Source: Haemophilus parainfluenzae
GTDB taxonomy: Bacteria; Pseudomonadota; Gammaproteobacteria; Enterobacterales; Pasteurellaceae
Length of the DNA: 64,000 nucleotides
Reading direction: 5' to 3'
Assembly (NCBI RefSeq): GCF_014931415.1
Contig: NZ_CP063121.1
Coordinates: 1,550,001-1,614,000 of the forward strand
Shown: one piece after another, positions 18,060 to 28,532 of the stretch
Layout of the letters: each line of letters starts with the position of its first letter
How positions within the stretch are numbered: the stretch's first letter is position 1
The notes under the pieces: model-generated
Told to the model about the DNA's origin: nothing
Database searches by the model: none
Seen by the model: the letters and a program-made list of their open reading frames with translations, nothing else
Position numbers and translations under genes: made by a program

Positions 18060-20213
18060 ATGAACCAATGGCTTAATGCAAAAGTAATCGCTTCAATACC
18101 TATTTTTATTGCAGTGAATATTGCAGCGTTTGGCGTCTGGTTTTTTGATATTTCCACGCAATCCATGCCGTTAATTTTGGGCATTATTGCAGGCGGTTTA
18201 GTGGATTTAGATAATCGCCTCACTGGACGATTAAAAAATATCTTTTACACATTAATTGCCTTTTCTATTTCAACCTTCATCGTTCAACTCAATATTGGTA
18301 AACCGATTCAATATGTATTGTTGATGACCATCATCACCTTTTTATTTACGATGGTTGGCGCTGTAGGTGAACGTTATCGCACTATTGCATTTGGTACGCT
18401 GGTGGTAGCCATTTATACCACCCTCACTTATACACCGGATAATTCTGCGAGCTGGTTTATCAATCCTGTAATGATTTTATTAGGCACTTTGCTCTACAGT
18501 ATTGTGACCATCATTGTCTATCTCTTTTTCCCAAACCGTCCTGTCCAAGAAAGTGTGGCAAAAGCGTTTTGTGCCTTAGGTAATTATTTAGATGCCAAAT
18601 CAGAGTTTTTTGATCCTGATGAAATTGATGAAATCGAGAAAAAACATCTTAATTTTGCAATGAAAAACACCAATGTGGTGGATGCCTTTAACCAAGCAAG
18701 AACAGCGCTTTTTTATCGTATTCGTGGACAACATCGCCATGCTCGCACACAACGTATGATTCGCTATTATTTTGCCGCACAAGACATTCATGAGCGTGCG
18801 AATTCCACACATTTTGATTATCGACAAATTGCGGAACAACTCAAAAATACAGATTTAATTTTCCGTATTCAACGCTTGCTCGAATTACAAGCACAAGCTT
18901 GTCATGATATTACCGCTTGTCTGCGTCAGAATACGCCTTATCACTATAATATTCGCGTAGAAAAAGCATTAATGGGGACAATTCAATCCCTTGAGCTTTA
19001 TAGTAAAGAACATACCAATCAAAACAATGTGTTGCTTGCCCTTCAAACACTTATTGATAACCTGCAAAGCATTAACTGGCAGTTACGTCAGCTTGAGCAA
19101 GAAACTACTGAAAATGAGCAAACTGCACAAATCCATACCGAACAAATTACGGGATTAAAAAATATTCTTTCTGTTATTGGAAGTAATTTCACTTTTGAAT
19201 CACCACTTTTCCGCCATGCTGTACGTTTGTCTATCGTGGTGTTTTTGTGTTGCGCAATTGTTGAATTTTTCCAATTTAATTTGGGTTACTGGATTTTGCT
19301 TACCGCGGTCTTTGTGTGTCAACCAAACTATTCCGCAACCAAAGTGCGGTTACGCCAGCGTATTATTGGTACGATTTTAGGGGTGATTATTGGCTCCTTA
19401 TTACCATATCTCAATCCAACATTAGAGATGAAACTTGGCTTAATGGTGGTGACCAGTACGCTGTTTTTCTTCTTTCGCAGTAATAATTACAGCTTCTCCA
19501 CGTTCTTTATTACGCTGCAAGTGTTGATCAGCTTCGATGTGATGGGATTTGATACTCAGGCAGCGCTCTTCCCTCGCCTCATTGATACCGTATTAGGTTC
19601 AGCCATTGCATGGTTTGCGGTTTCTTATCTATGGCCGGATTGGAAATATCTCCAACTTGATAAAGTGAGCCGTCAAGCGATTCAAAGTGATGCACAATAT
19701 TTCTTACACATTATTAGCCAACTACAATTTGGTAAAAGCGATAATTTAAAATACCGTATTGCACGCCGTAACGCTCATCAATATGCGGCAGCATTAAGCA
19801 CAACGCTTTCCAATATGAATAATGAGCCGAAGAAATATCAGGCCTATTTGCAGGAAGGTTTTGACTTGTTAAAAATGAATTATTCCCTATTGAGCTATAT
19901 TTCTGCTTTAGGGGCATATCGCAATAAAATGGCGCAATTACAACAAACTACCGAGTTTTTGTCAGACTTTTATCCTGTTGCGAAAAAGGTTTTATATGCA
20001 CTGGAAAATATCGAAAAACTTCGTCCTGAAATTTTTGAAAAGCTCCAAAATAGTATTGAACAAAGCCTTAAAAAAATTCAGTGGGATGAAACCCAAGCCA
20101 AAAACAATTCGGTCTTTGCGTTGCCATACCAGCAACTTAACTTGATTTCTCAGTTGCTACCTCAGCTATATCGCTATTTCCAACATAGCCAGGTAGAACC
20201 AATGATCAAATAA
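18060..20213 (+). CDS. yccS: YccS/YhfK family inner-membrane protein
   Basis: This 717-residue protein has two blocks of membrane segments (residues ~10-160 and ~385-520), each followed by a long soluble helical region. This is the layout of the YccS/YhfK group, which is related to the FUSC aromatic-acid efflux proteins (AaeB-like). The N-terminal WFFDISTQSMPLILGIIAGG is typical. Transport is likely but no substrate is known. An AAGGAT site precedes the ATG. It lies between yccT and the rnf operon, as in H. influenzae. Confidence 0.88.
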   Translation: MNQWLNAKVIASIPIFIAVNIAAFGVWFFDISTQSMPLILGIIAGGLVDLDNRLTGRLKNIFYTLIAFSISTFIVQLNIGKPIQYVLLMTIITFLFTMVGAVGERYRTIAFGTLVVAIYTTLTYTPDNSASWFINPVMILLGTLLYSIVTIIVYLFFPNRPVQESVAKAFCALGNYLDAKSEFFDPDEIDEIEKKHLNFAMKNTNVVDAFNQARTALFYRIRGQHRHARTQRMIRYYFAAQDIHERANSTHFDYRQIAEQLKNTDLIFRIQRLLELQAQACHDITACLRQNTPYHYNIRVEKALMGTIQSLELYSKEHTNQNNVLLALQTLIDNLQSINWQLRQLEQETTENEQTAQIHTEQITGLKNILSVIGSNFTFESPLFRHAVRLSIVVFLCCAIVEFFQFNLGYWILLTAVFVCQPNYSATKVRLRQRIIGTILGVIIGSLLPYLNPTLEMKLGLMVVTSTLFFFFRSNNYSFSTFFITLQVLISFDVMGFDTQAALFPRLIDTVLGSAIAWFAVSYLWPDWKYLQLDKVSRQAIQSDAQYFLHIISQLQFGKSDNLKYRIARRNAHQYAAALSTTLSNMNNEPKKYQAYLQEGFDLLKMNYSLLSYISALGAYRNKMAQLQQTTEFLSDFYPVAKKVLYALENIEKLRPEIFEKLQNSIEQSLKKIQWDETQAKNNSVFALPYQQLNLISQLLPQLYRYFQHSQVEPMIK

Positions 20214-20271
20214 AAACAAAGGAAAAACTGACCGCACTAACCCAAATTTTTTATTGTTCTCAAGGCGATAA

Positions 20272-20962
<691 letters not shown>

Positions 20963-20963
<1 letters not shown>

Positions 20964-21556
20964 TGTTTATCTTAATTTCAGTAACCATTCTCGCTTTAAT
21001 TTTTGGTGCGATTTTAGGTTTTGCTTCGATTAAATTAAAAGTTGAAGCAGATCCTGTCGTCGAAAAAATTGATGCCATCTTACCGCAAAGCCAGTGTGGG
21101 CAATGCGGCTATCCTGGCTGTAAGCCTTATGCTGAAGCAATTGCTAATGGTGACGTTATCACAAAATGCGTGCCTGGCGGTCGTCCTACGGTAGTAAAAA
21201 TTGCCGAAATCATGGGTGTTGATGTACCTGCAATGGATGATGTCGCTGAACCAGAAGAAATGGTTGCCTTTATTAATGAAAATATGTGTATCGGCTGTAC
21301 TAAATGTATTCAAGCCTGCCCTGTTGATGCCATTATCGGTACAAACAAAGCCATGCATACAATTATTCCCGATCTCTGTACGGGATGTGAACTTTGTGTG
21401 GCACCTTGTCCGACAGATTGTATTTCCATGATTAAAGTGAAAAAAGATATTGATAATTGGAACTGGAAATTTGATCCTAAATTAGTCATTCCAGTCGTAA
21501 ATACCACAGAAATTGAGAAAAAATTAGTGGTTGGGGAGTCGGAGTCACATGGCTGA
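20963..21556 (+). CDS. rnfB: Rnf electron transport complex subunit B
   Basis: RnfB is the membrane-anchored iron-sulfur subunit thought to accept electrons from ferredoxin. The 197-residue product has an N-terminal membrane helix, a CGQCGYPGC cluster motif (near residues 48-56), and two 4Fe-4S ferredoxin motifs, [12 protein letters not shown] and [12 protein letters not shown]. It is shorter than some clostridial RnfB proteins but equals the gamma-proteobacterial size. The start overlaps the preceding micro-ORF stop (TAATG), and rnfC starts inside its 3' end. Confidence 0.95.
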
Positions 21557-24014
21557 TGTATTAACGAGATTTAAATCCGGCAAGATTTGGGATTTTAAAG
21601 GCGGTATTCATCCTCCTGAAATGAAATCTCAATCAAACCAATCCCCTATTCAGCAATCTGAACTTGCTCATGATTTTTACGTGCCGATTAAACAGCATGC
21701 TGGTTCAGCGGGTAATGTATTAGTCAAAGAAGGCGATTATGTGCTTAAAGGCCAACCTTTAACACAAGGTGATGGCTTAAGAACCTTGCCTGTTCACGCC
21801 CCAACTTCTGGTATCATAAAATTTATCGGGAAACATGTTGCGCCCCATCCTTCGGGTTTAACCGAGGATATGATTCATATTCAAGCGGATGGCTTGGATA
21901 AATGGCGTGAACAATTTCCACTTGAAGAATTTTTCACACAACCTGTCGAACAACTCATTGATCGTATTTATCAAGCAGGGGTTGCTGGTTTAGGTGGTGC
22001 AGTATTCCCGACTGCAGCGAAAATCCAATCAGCTGAAAAGAAAGTTAAACTCTTAATTATTAACGGTGCGGAATGCGAACCTTATATTACCTGTGATGAC
22101 CGCTTAATGCGTGATTACACGGATGAAATGCTCGAAGGAATTCGTATCTTACGTTATATCTTACGCCCTGAAAAAGTGGTAATTGCAGTTGAAGATAATA
22201 AACCTGAAGCTATTCAAGCTATTCAACAATCACTACATGGCGCAAATGACATTGAATTGCGCGTTATTCCGACTAAATATCCATCTGGTGCAGCCAAACA
22301 GCTTATTTATTTGCTTACCGGCATGGAAGTGCCAAGTGGCGGACGTTCTTACGATATTGGCGTATTAATGCATAATGTCGGTACAGCTTTTGCGGTAAAA
22401 AGAGCAGTCATTAATGACGAACCTTTAATCGAGCGTGTCGTCACGCTTACTGGCGATAAAATTTCAGAAAAAGGTAACTACTGGGTACGATTAGGTACAC
22501 CAGTTGACCACTTATTAGCGCAAGTTGGCTACCAATATGACGAACGTTTCCCTGTTTTTGCAGGCGGACCAATGATGGGATTACAACTTTCTGATCTCAA
22601 CGCACCCGTCACAAAATTAATAAACTGTTTATTAGCACCCGATCATTTTGAATATGGTGAACCAGAACCTGAACAATCTTGTATCCGCTGCTCCGCTTGT
22701 TCCGATGCTTGCCCTGTCAATCTAATGCCACAGCAACTTTATTGGTATGCTCGCAGTGAGGATCACCAAAAATCAGAAGAATATTGCTTAAAAGATTGTA
22801 TTGAATGTGGCGTGTGCGCTTATGTTTGTCCAAGCCATATTCCGCTTATTCAATATTTCCGACAAGAAAAAGCCAAAATTTGGGAAATTAAAGAAAAAGC
22901 GAAAAAAGCCGAAGAGGCTAAAATCCGTTTTGAAGCCAAACAAGCTCGTATGGAGCGTGAAGAACAAGAGCGTAAAGCGCGTTCTCAACGTGCGGCAGAA
23001 GCTCGCCGTGAAGAACTTGCCAAACAAAAAGGTGAAGACCCTGTTAAAGCAGCATTAGAACGCCTAAAAGCTAAACAAGCGGGTTCAGCTGCAAATAAAG
23101 AAACGAAAACTATTGTATCTGAGAAAGGTGAAATCTTACCGGATAACCATGAACTCATGGCGCAACGTAAAGCTCGCCGTCTTGCTAGACAACAAGCACA
23201 AGCAGATACTAGCACTGTGGCGGATGCAACAACGTCACAAACCGATGAAAAAGATACGAAGAAAGCAGCTGTTGCTGCAGCTCTAGCAAGAGCGAAAGCT
23301 AAGAAAGCCGCCGCTCAAGGTGAAACGGTTGCGACAAATGCAATTGAAAGTGCGGTCGAAAAAACAGATGAAAATCCAACCGCACTTGATCCGAAAAAAG
23401 CAGCAGTAGCTGCAGCCATTGCAAGAGCGAAAGCCAAGAAAGCTGCTGCTCAAGGTGAAACAGTTGCGACAAATGAAACTGAAAGTGCGGTCGAAAAAAC
23501 GGATGAAAATCCAACCGCACTTGATCCTAAAAAAGCTGCAGTAGCCGCGGCCATTGCAAGAGCCAAAGCCAAGAAAGCTGCCGCTCAAAGTGAAGCTGTT
23601 ACAACAAATGAAACTAAAAGTGCGGTCGAAAAAACAGATGAAAATCCAACCGCACTTGATCCGAAAAAAGCTGCTGTAGCCGCTGCTATTGCAAGAGCTA
23701 AAGCGAAGAAAGCCGCAGCTCAAAGTGAAACGGTTACGACAAATGAAACTGAAAGTGCGGTCGAAAAAACGGATGAAAACCCAACCGCACTTGATCCGAA
23801 AAAAGCCGCGGTAGCCGCTGCCATTGCAAGAGCAAAAGCGAAGAAAGCTGCTGCTCAAAGTGAAACAGTTACCACAAATGAAACTGAAAGTGCGGTTGAA
23901 AAAACGGATGAAAACCCAACCGCACTTGATCCGAAAAAAGCTGCTATCGCAGCAGCCATAGCAAGAGCGAAAGCAAAAAAAGCGGCCGCTGAAGCGGCCA
24001 AAAAAACTGAATAA
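21549..24014 (+). CDS. rnfC: Rnf electron transport complex subunit C with a long repeat tail
   Basis: RnfC binds FMN and NADH and carries two 4Fe-4S clusters. The first 440 residues are canonical: a barrel-sandwich N-terminus, the nucleotide-binding [15 protein letters not shown] segment, and [12 protein letters not shown] with [13 protein letters not shown] charged coiled coil follows (residues ~440-520), then a repeat tail of 5.5 units of 45 residues from residue 571 to the end. I chose ATG at 21549 (GGAG just upstream, overlapping the rnfB stop); an in-frame ATG at 21531 lies inside rnfB. The product is 821 residues, and variation in RnfC tail length is common in this group. Confidence 0.94.
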   Translation: MADVLTRFKSGKIWDFKGGIHPPEMKSQSNQSPIQQSELAHDFYVPIKQHAGSAGNVLVKEGDYVLKGQPLTQGDGLRTLPVHAPTSGIIKFIGKHVAPHPSGLTEDMIHIQADGLDKWREQFPLEEFFTQPVEQLIDRIYQAGVAGLGGAVFPTAAKIQSAEKKVKLLIINGAECEPYITCDDRLMRDYTDEMLEGIRILRYILRPEKVVIAVEDNKPEAIQAIQQSLHGANDIELRVIPTKYPSGAAKQLIYLLTGMEVPSGGRSYDIGVLMHNVGTAFAVKRAVINDEPLIERVVTLTGDKISEKGNYWVRLGTPVDHLLAQVGYQYDERFPVFAGGPMMGLQLSDLNAPVTKLINCLLAPDHFEYGEPEPEQSCIRCSACSDACPVNLMPQQLYWYARSEDHQKSEEYCLKDCIECGVCAYVCPSHIPLIQYFRQEKAKIWEIKEKAKKAEEAKIRFEAKQARMEREEQERKARSQRAAEARREELAKQKGEDPVKAALERLKAKQAGSAANKETKTIVSEKGEILPDNHELMAQRKARRLARQQAQADTSTVADATTSQTDEKDTKKAAVAAALARAKAKKAAAQGETVATNAIESAVEKTDENPTALDPKKAAVAAAIARAKAKKAAAQGETVATNETESAVEKTDENPTALDPKKAAVAAAIARAKAKKAAAQSEAVTTNETKSAVEKTDENPTALDPKKAAVAAAIARAKAKKAAAQSETVTTNETESAVEKTDENPTALDPKKAAVAAAIARAKAKKAAAQSETVTTNETESAVEKTDENPTALDPKKAAIAAAIARAKAKKAAAEAAKKTE
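23259..24011 (+). repeat. Tandem 135-bp repeats in the rnfC tail, each with an inverted uptake-signal pair
   Basis: Five full units start at 23259, 23394, 23529, 23664 and 23799, and a partial unit starts at 23934. Each encodes [20 protein letters not shown], then about 10 variable residues, then [19 protein letters not shown] is written by AAGTGCGGT and TAL by ACCGCACTT. Perfect signals begin at 23348, 23379, 23483, 23514, 23618, 23649, 23753, 23784, 23888 and 23919. Synonymous differences between units show they are not newly copied. Confidence 0.95.
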
Positions 24015-24028
24015 CGCAGGAAAAGATT

Positions 24029-25111
24029 ATGTTTAAGAAAATGGTGAGTTCGCCTCATACCCATTCAGGCAAATTAACCGCCCGTATTATGTTATGGGTG
24101 ATTGCAGCCATGCTGCCTGCCCTGCTCACGCAGATTTATTATTTTGGAATGGGTGTTTTGGTACAATCCGCTTTGGCTATTTCTTTCGCATTATTGCTTG
24201 AGTTTATTGTGACCAAATTGCGCAATAAGCCAAATCTTGTCTATATTTCAGATTTTAGTGTGGTGCTTACTGCCTTAATTTTATCCATGGCGATTCCGCC
24301 TTATGCGCCTTATTGGGTGATTTTAATCGGTACGCTTTCCGCTGTTATTCTAGGTAAACACGTTTATGGTGGTTTGGGGCAAAATCCTTTTAATCCCGCT
24401 ATGGTGGGTTATGTGGTGCTATTGATTTCTTTCCCACTACAAATGACAAGTTGGATGCCGCCTATCTCATTATTAAATGAACCACCAACATTTGCGGATT
24501 CTCTTTCTTTAATTTTCACAGGCTTAACCACTGATGGTTTTAGCTTAAGCCAACTCGTCCATTCCATTGATGGGATTACACAAGCGACACCATTAGACAG
24601 CGCAAAAATCTTCTATAACTTGCATCAAGGCGATGAAAGCGTATTCCATGATTTTGTAAAATTACCAATTTTATTACAAAACGGGACTGACTTTGCTGAA
24701 GGTTGGTGGCAAGTTAACCTGGCATTTATGCTTGGTGGAATTATATTAATCTTAAAGAAAAAAATTCACTGGCAAATTCCCGTTTCAATGCTCGTGACAT
24801 TTGTGACCTTAGCAACAATCACTGCGATGTCAGGCCATCATCATTTAAGTATGATAAGCCAACTCTTTAGCGGTGCCATGATGTTCGGTGCGTTCTTTAT
24901 TGCGACTGACCCTGTCACAGCCTCTATTACGCCTCGTGGAAAACTTGTATTTGGTACATTAGTCGGATTATTGGTTTACCTCATTCGTTACTTTGGAAAC
25001 TACCCTGACGGCGTGGCATTTGCGATTTTATTAAGTAATATTTGTGTGCCACTTATCGACTACTACACTCGTCCTCGTGTAGCGGGGCACTTTGCAAAAG
25101 GGAGAAATTAA
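24029..25111 (+). CDS. rnfD: Rnf electron transport complex subunit D
   Basis: RnfD is a membrane subunit carrying covalently bound FMN and probably part of the ion path. The 360-residue product has about nine membrane segments. The flavin-attachment site is ITQATPLD with Thr187, the same residue number reported for Vibrio Rnf[20 protein letters not shown] near the N-terminus and [13 protein letters not shown] are family motifs. The stop overlaps the rnfG start as TAATG. Confidence 0.94.
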   Translation: MFKKMVSSPHTHSGKLTARIMLWVIAAMLPALLTQIYYFGMGVLVQSALAISFALLLEFIVTKLRNKPNLVYISDFSVVLTALILSMAIPPYAPYWVILIGTLSAVILGKHVYGGLGQNPFNPAMVGYVVLLISFPLQMTSWMPPISLLNEPPTFADSLSLIFTGLTTDGFSLSQLVHSIDGITQATPLDSAKIFYNLHQGDESVFHDFVKLPILLQNGTDFAEGWWQVNLAFMLGGIILILKKKIHWQIPVSMLVTFVTLATITAMSGHHHLSMISQLFSGAMMFGAFFIATDPVTASITPRGKLVFGTLVGLLVYLIRYFGNYPDGVAFAILLSNICVPLIDYYTRPRVAGHFAKGRN

Positions 25112-25737
25112 TGGGTATTTTTAAAGTCACCTCCCGTTTTGGTTTGTTATTAGGTTTTATTGCGCTTGTATGTACTGCCGTTTCTGCAGGCATTTATATG
25201 CTGACAAAAGACAAAATAGATGAAGCCATGGCTGAACAACAAAAAGCGTTATTGCTCCAAGTCATCCCTCAAGAATATTTTAATAATAACTTGCTTGAAA
25301 GCGTTGAAACGCCCGAACAAGATAAACTCAAAGGCATTCAAAAAGTCTATTTTGCGATCAAAGATCATGTGCCAACCGCCTATGCTTATGAAACGACAGC
25401 ACCAGATGGTTATTCAGGGAATATCCGTTTATTAGTAGGCATCACACCAAAAGGTGAAGTTTTAGGTGTTCGAGTGATTGAACACCATGAAACCCCAGGA
25501 TTAGGCGATAAAATCGAACTTCGCATTTCGGATTGGATTTTAAGTTTTACAAACCAAGTTATCGTACCGGAAAGCCTAAAAGATTGGGCAGTCAAAAAAG
25601 ATGGCGGTAAATTTGATCAATTTTCTGGCGCAACGATTACGCCACGCGCGATTGTGAATCAAGTAAAACGCTCTGCTCTCGTGATGCTTGAAAATGAGGC
25701 ATTACTCAACGAGATGGCAAAAAAATACGCGCAATAG
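25111..25737 (+). CDS. rnfG: Rnf electron transport complex subunit G
   Basis: RnfG has one N-terminal membrane helix and a periplasmic FMN-binding domain. The 208-residue product carries the flavinylation motif SGAT with Thr175 as the attachment residue, and [12 protein letters not shown], a family signature. I chose ATG at 25111, with GGGAGA upstream and overlap with the rnfD stop; a longer in-frame start at 25042 lies inside rnfD. An ApbE-type flavin transferase is required for maturation but is not in this window. Confidence 0.95.
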   Translation: MGIFKVTSRFGLLLGFIALVCTAVSAGIYMLTKDKIDEAMAEQQKALLLQVIPQEYFNNNLLESVETPEQDKLKGIQKVYFAIKDHVPTAYAYETTAPDGYSGNIRLLVGITPKGEVLGVRVIEHHETPGLGDKIELRISDWILSFTNQVIVPESLKDWAVKKDGGKFDQFSGATITPRAIVNQVKRSALVMLENEALLNEMAKKYAQ

Positions 25738-25747
25738 GATATTTATT

Positions 25748-26458
25748 ATGACTGATTTAACCGAAAAAACGACCGCACTTAATGAGCAAAATGCGGTTGA
25801 AAATTCAGAAGAAATAACGCAAACGCCTTCTGTTTGGAAAGAAATTTTTATTCAGGGCGTATGGAAAAACAACTCTACACTCGTACAATTATTGGGGCTT
25901 TGTCCGCTGTTGGCTGTATCGAGTACTGCGACAAATGCATTAGGTTTAGGTTTGGCGACTATGTTGGTTTTAACCTGTACAAACACCGTTGTTTCGCTAT
26001 TTCGTAAGCAAATTCCTCATGAAATCCGTATTCCGATTTATGTGATGATTATTGCCACCACCGTAACCGTGGTGCAATTATTGATGAATGCTTATACTTA
26101 TACACTCTATCAGGCGCTAGGGATTTTTATTCCTTTAATCGTGACTAACTGTATTGTGATTGGTCGTGCCGAAGCCTTTGCCTCTAAAAATAGCGTGGCG
26201 CATGCTGCCTGGGATGGTTTTTCGATGGGATTAGGTATGGCATTAAGTATCACCGTATTAGGTGCATTACGTGAAATCTTAGGTCAAGGTACCCTTTTTG
26301 ATGGGATTGAAAACTTGTTCGGTCAATGGGCGAAATTCCTCACATTACATATTTATCACGCTGATAGCAGCTTTTTACTCTTTATTCTTCCGCCAGGTGC
26401 ATTTATTGGATTAGGCATTCTATTGGCGATTAAAAACCGAATTGAAATGAAAAAATGA
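25748..26458 (+). CDS. rnfE: Rnf electron transport complex subunit E
   Basis: RnfE is the second RnfA-like membrane subunit. The 236-residue product has six hydrophobic segments and the motifs [20 protein letters not shown] and [16 protein letters not shown], with the two cysteines that help hold the membrane iron-sulfur centre. ATG at 25748 follows AGGAT; a start at 25688 lies inside rnfG. The first ~27 residues are an extension not present in E. coli RsxE, and part of it ([13 protein letters not shown]) is written by an imperfect inverted pair of uptake signals. The stop overlaps the nth start as ATGA. Confidence 0.94.
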   Translation: MTDLTEKTTALNEQNAVENSEEITQTPSVWKEIFIQGVWKNNSTLVQLLGLCPLLAVSSTATNALGLGLATMLVLTCTNTVVSLFRKQIPHEIRIPIYVMIIATTVTVVQLLMNAYTYTLYQALGIFIPLIVTNCIVIGRAEAFASKNSVAHAAWDGFSMGLGMALSITVLGALREILGQGTLFDGIENLFGQWAKFLTLHIYHADSSFLLFILPPGAFIGLGILLAIKNRIEMKK

Positions 26459-27090
26459 ACCAAGCTAAACGAATTGAAATCCTCTCTCGACTTCGGGAGC
26501 AAAACCCGCATCCCACCACGGAATTAGAATATAATTCGCCTTTCGAATTACTCATTGCCGTGATCTTATCGGCTCAAGCGACCGATAAAGGTGTCAATAA
26601 AGCGACGGCAAAATTATTCCCTGTGGCAAATACTCCGCAAGCTATTTTAGATCTCGGCTTAGAGGGTTTAAAAGAATACATTAAAACCATCGGGCTTTAT
26701 AACAGCAAAGCAGAAAATATCATTAAAACCTGCCGTGATTTAGTTGAGAAACACAACGGCGAAGTACCTGAAAGCCGTGAAGCCTTAGAAGCCCTTGCCG
26801 GTGTTGGCAGAAAAACCGCTAATGTAGTATTAAATACCGCTTTCGGTCACCCGACTATTGCAGTGGATACCCATATTTTTCGCGTATGCAACCGCACAAA
26901 TTTTGCCCCTGGTAAAGATGTGGTGAAAGTGGAAGAAAAACTGCTCAAAGTTGTGCCAAAAGAATTTAAGGTGGATGTGCATCACTGGCTTATTTTGCAC
27001 GGGCGCTATACTTGTACCGCGCGCAAACCTCGCTGCGGTGCTTGCATTATTGAAGAACTCTGCGAATACAAAGAAAAAACAGAATATTAA
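26455..27090 (+). CDS. nth: Endonuclease III
   Basis: Nth removes oxidised pyrimidines from DNA and nicks the abasic site. The 211-residue protein has the same key residue numbers as the E. coli enzyme: Lys120 in the helix-hairpin-helix [12 protein letters not shown], catalytic Asp138 in VDTHIF, and iron-sulfur cysteines 187, 194, 197 and 203. It is translationally coupled to rnfE (ATGA), the usual rnf-nth linkage in gamma-proteobacteria. Confidence 0.97.
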   Translation: MNQAKRIEILSRLREQNPHPTTELEYNSPFELLIAVILSAQATDKGVNKATAKLFPVANTPQAILDLGLEGLKEYIKTIGLYNSKAENIIKTCRDLVEKHNGEVPESREALEALAGVGRKTANVVLNTAFGHPTIAVDTHIFRVCNRTNFAPGKDVVKVEEKLLKVVPKEFKVDVHHWLILHGRYTCTARKPRCGACIIEELCEYKEKTEY

Positions 27091-27116
27091 ACGAATAAAA
27101 TCAAACGGAATATATT

Positions 27117-28487
27117 ATGACAACAAACAATCAATCTCGCCAAACGTGGTCTAGCCGACTAACTTATGTGCTCACTGTTGCGGGTGCGACAGTTGGCTTT
27201 GGGGCAACATGGCGCTTTCCTTATTTAGTGGGTGAAAATGGCGGTGGTGCCTATGTACTCCTCTTTTGTATCGCGATGATTGTGATTGGTATCCCGATGA
27301 TTTTAGTAGAAAACGTCATCGGTCGCCGTTTGCGAGTGAATTCCATTGATGCCTTTGGCGATAAAATCCAAGATAAAGGTAAAAATATCTCCAAATATTG
27401 GAAGATTCTCGGTTATATGGGGCTGCTCGGTGCATTTGGTATCATGGCTTATTACATGGTATTAGGTGGTTGGGTGATGTCTTATATCATCAGTCTAATG
27501 AATAATACCCTTGATATTTCCGCACCAATTACAAAAGAAGTGGCCAAAGATTTCTATGATTTACACATCAGCAACAGCCCATGGGAAATCATGCTTTACA
27601 CCTTCCTATTTGTAGCAGTGAATTACATTATTTTAGCGAAAGGTATCATTGGCGGGATTGAGCGTTCTGTGAAATACTTAATGCCATTACTCTTTATTTT
27701 CCTTATTGGTATGGTGATTCGTAACCTTACCTTACCAGGTGCAATGGAAGGTGTGACTTTCTACTTAAAACCAGATTTCAGTAAAATCACACCTAAATTA
27801 TTTATCTTCGTATTAGGTCAAGTATTCTTCGCATTAAGCCTTGGTTTCGGTGTATTGATTACCCTCTCCAGCTATTTAAACAAGGAAGAAAACCTTATTC
27901 ACACAGCGGTTATTACAGGTTTCACCAATACCATTATCGCGGTGTTATGTGGTTTTATGATCTTCCCATCATTATTCACATTCGGTATTGAACCTAACGC
28001 TGGCCCAACCTTGGTTTTCCAAAGTTTACCGATTGTATTCTCACATTTATGGGCGGGTAAATTCTTTGCTATCGTATTCTTCGGCTTATTGCTTATTGCA
28101 GCATTAACCACATCAATTACGATTTATGAAGTCATCATCACCGCATTACAAGAAAAACTCAGAATGCGCCGCGGTAAAGCAATTTTTGTTACCTTAATGG
28201 GGATTTTCTTATTAGGTAATGTACCCTCCATTTTAGGTGATAACCTTTGGAAAGATTTCACCATTTTCGGTAAAAGCATTTTCGATGCCTTCGATTTCGT
28301 CAGCGGCAATATTCTCTTTATGCTGACCGCACTTGGCTGTGCCATTTTCGTTGGATTCGTATTAAAAGATGACGCAAAAAAAGAGCTATCACCAACGCCA
28401 AATTCACTTTTCACTACAATCTGGTTTAACTATGTCAAATTTGTGGTTCCTGTGATTATTTTGGTGATATTCATTAGTAACATGTAA
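27117..28487 (+). CDS. Sodium-dependent transporter, NSS/SNF family
   Basis: This 456-residue inner-membrane protein has about 11-12 membrane segments and belongs to the neurotransmitter:sodium symporter family, whose bacterial members take up amino acids with sodium. The first helix AGATVGFGATWRFPYLVGEN is the family's substrate and sodium site; the usual glycine-leucine-asparagine triplet is here GFGATW. The substrate cannot be read from the sequence. It follows nth by 26 bases and probably shares the rnf transcript, as in H. influenzae. A strong terminator follows. Confidence 0.88.
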   Translation: MTTNNQSRQTWSSRLTYVLTVAGATVGFGATWRFPYLVGENGGGAYVLLFCIAMIVIGIPMILVENVIGRRLRVNSIDAFGDKIQDKGKNISKYWKILGYMGLLGAFGIMAYYMVLGGWVMSYIISLMNNTLDISAPITKEVAKDFYDLHISNSPWEIMLYTFLFVAVNYIILAKGIIGGIERSVKYLMPLLFIFLIGMVIRNLTLPGAMEGVTFYLKPDFSKITPKLFIFVLGQVFFALSLGFGVLITLSSYLNKEENLIHTAVITGFTNTIIAVLCGFMIFPSLFTFGIEPNAGPTLVFQSLPIVFSHLWAGKFFAIVFFGLLLIAALTTSITIYEVIITALQEKLRMRRGKAIFVTLMGIFLLGNVPSILGDNLWKDFTIFGKSIFDAFDFVSGNILFMLTALGCAIFVGFVLKDDAKKELSPTPNSLFTTIWFNYVKFVVPVIILVIFISNM

Positions 28488-28491
28488 TAAA

Positions 28492-28523
28492 AAACCGAGC
28501 TATTTAGCTCGGTTTCTTTTTTT
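28492..28523. terminator. Bidirectional terminator between the NSS transporter and uup
   Basis: AAACCGAGC (28492-28500) pairs with GCTCGGTTT (28507-28515) around a 6-base loop, followed by a CTTTTTTT tract. The genes on either side converge. Confidence 0.88.
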
Positions 28524-28532
28524 ATCTATACC

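Noticed and set aside
23283..23858. A 191-codon open frame on the minus strand across the rnfC repeats, with Cys/Phe-rich repeats
   Set aside because: It is the reverse complement of the repetitive, biased rnfC tail; it has no ribosome site and its repeats follow from the rnfC repeats.
23259..24011. Regular repeats that might be a CRISPR array
   Set aside because: The unit is 135 bases, codes for protein in frame throughout, has no unique spacers, and no cas genes are near.
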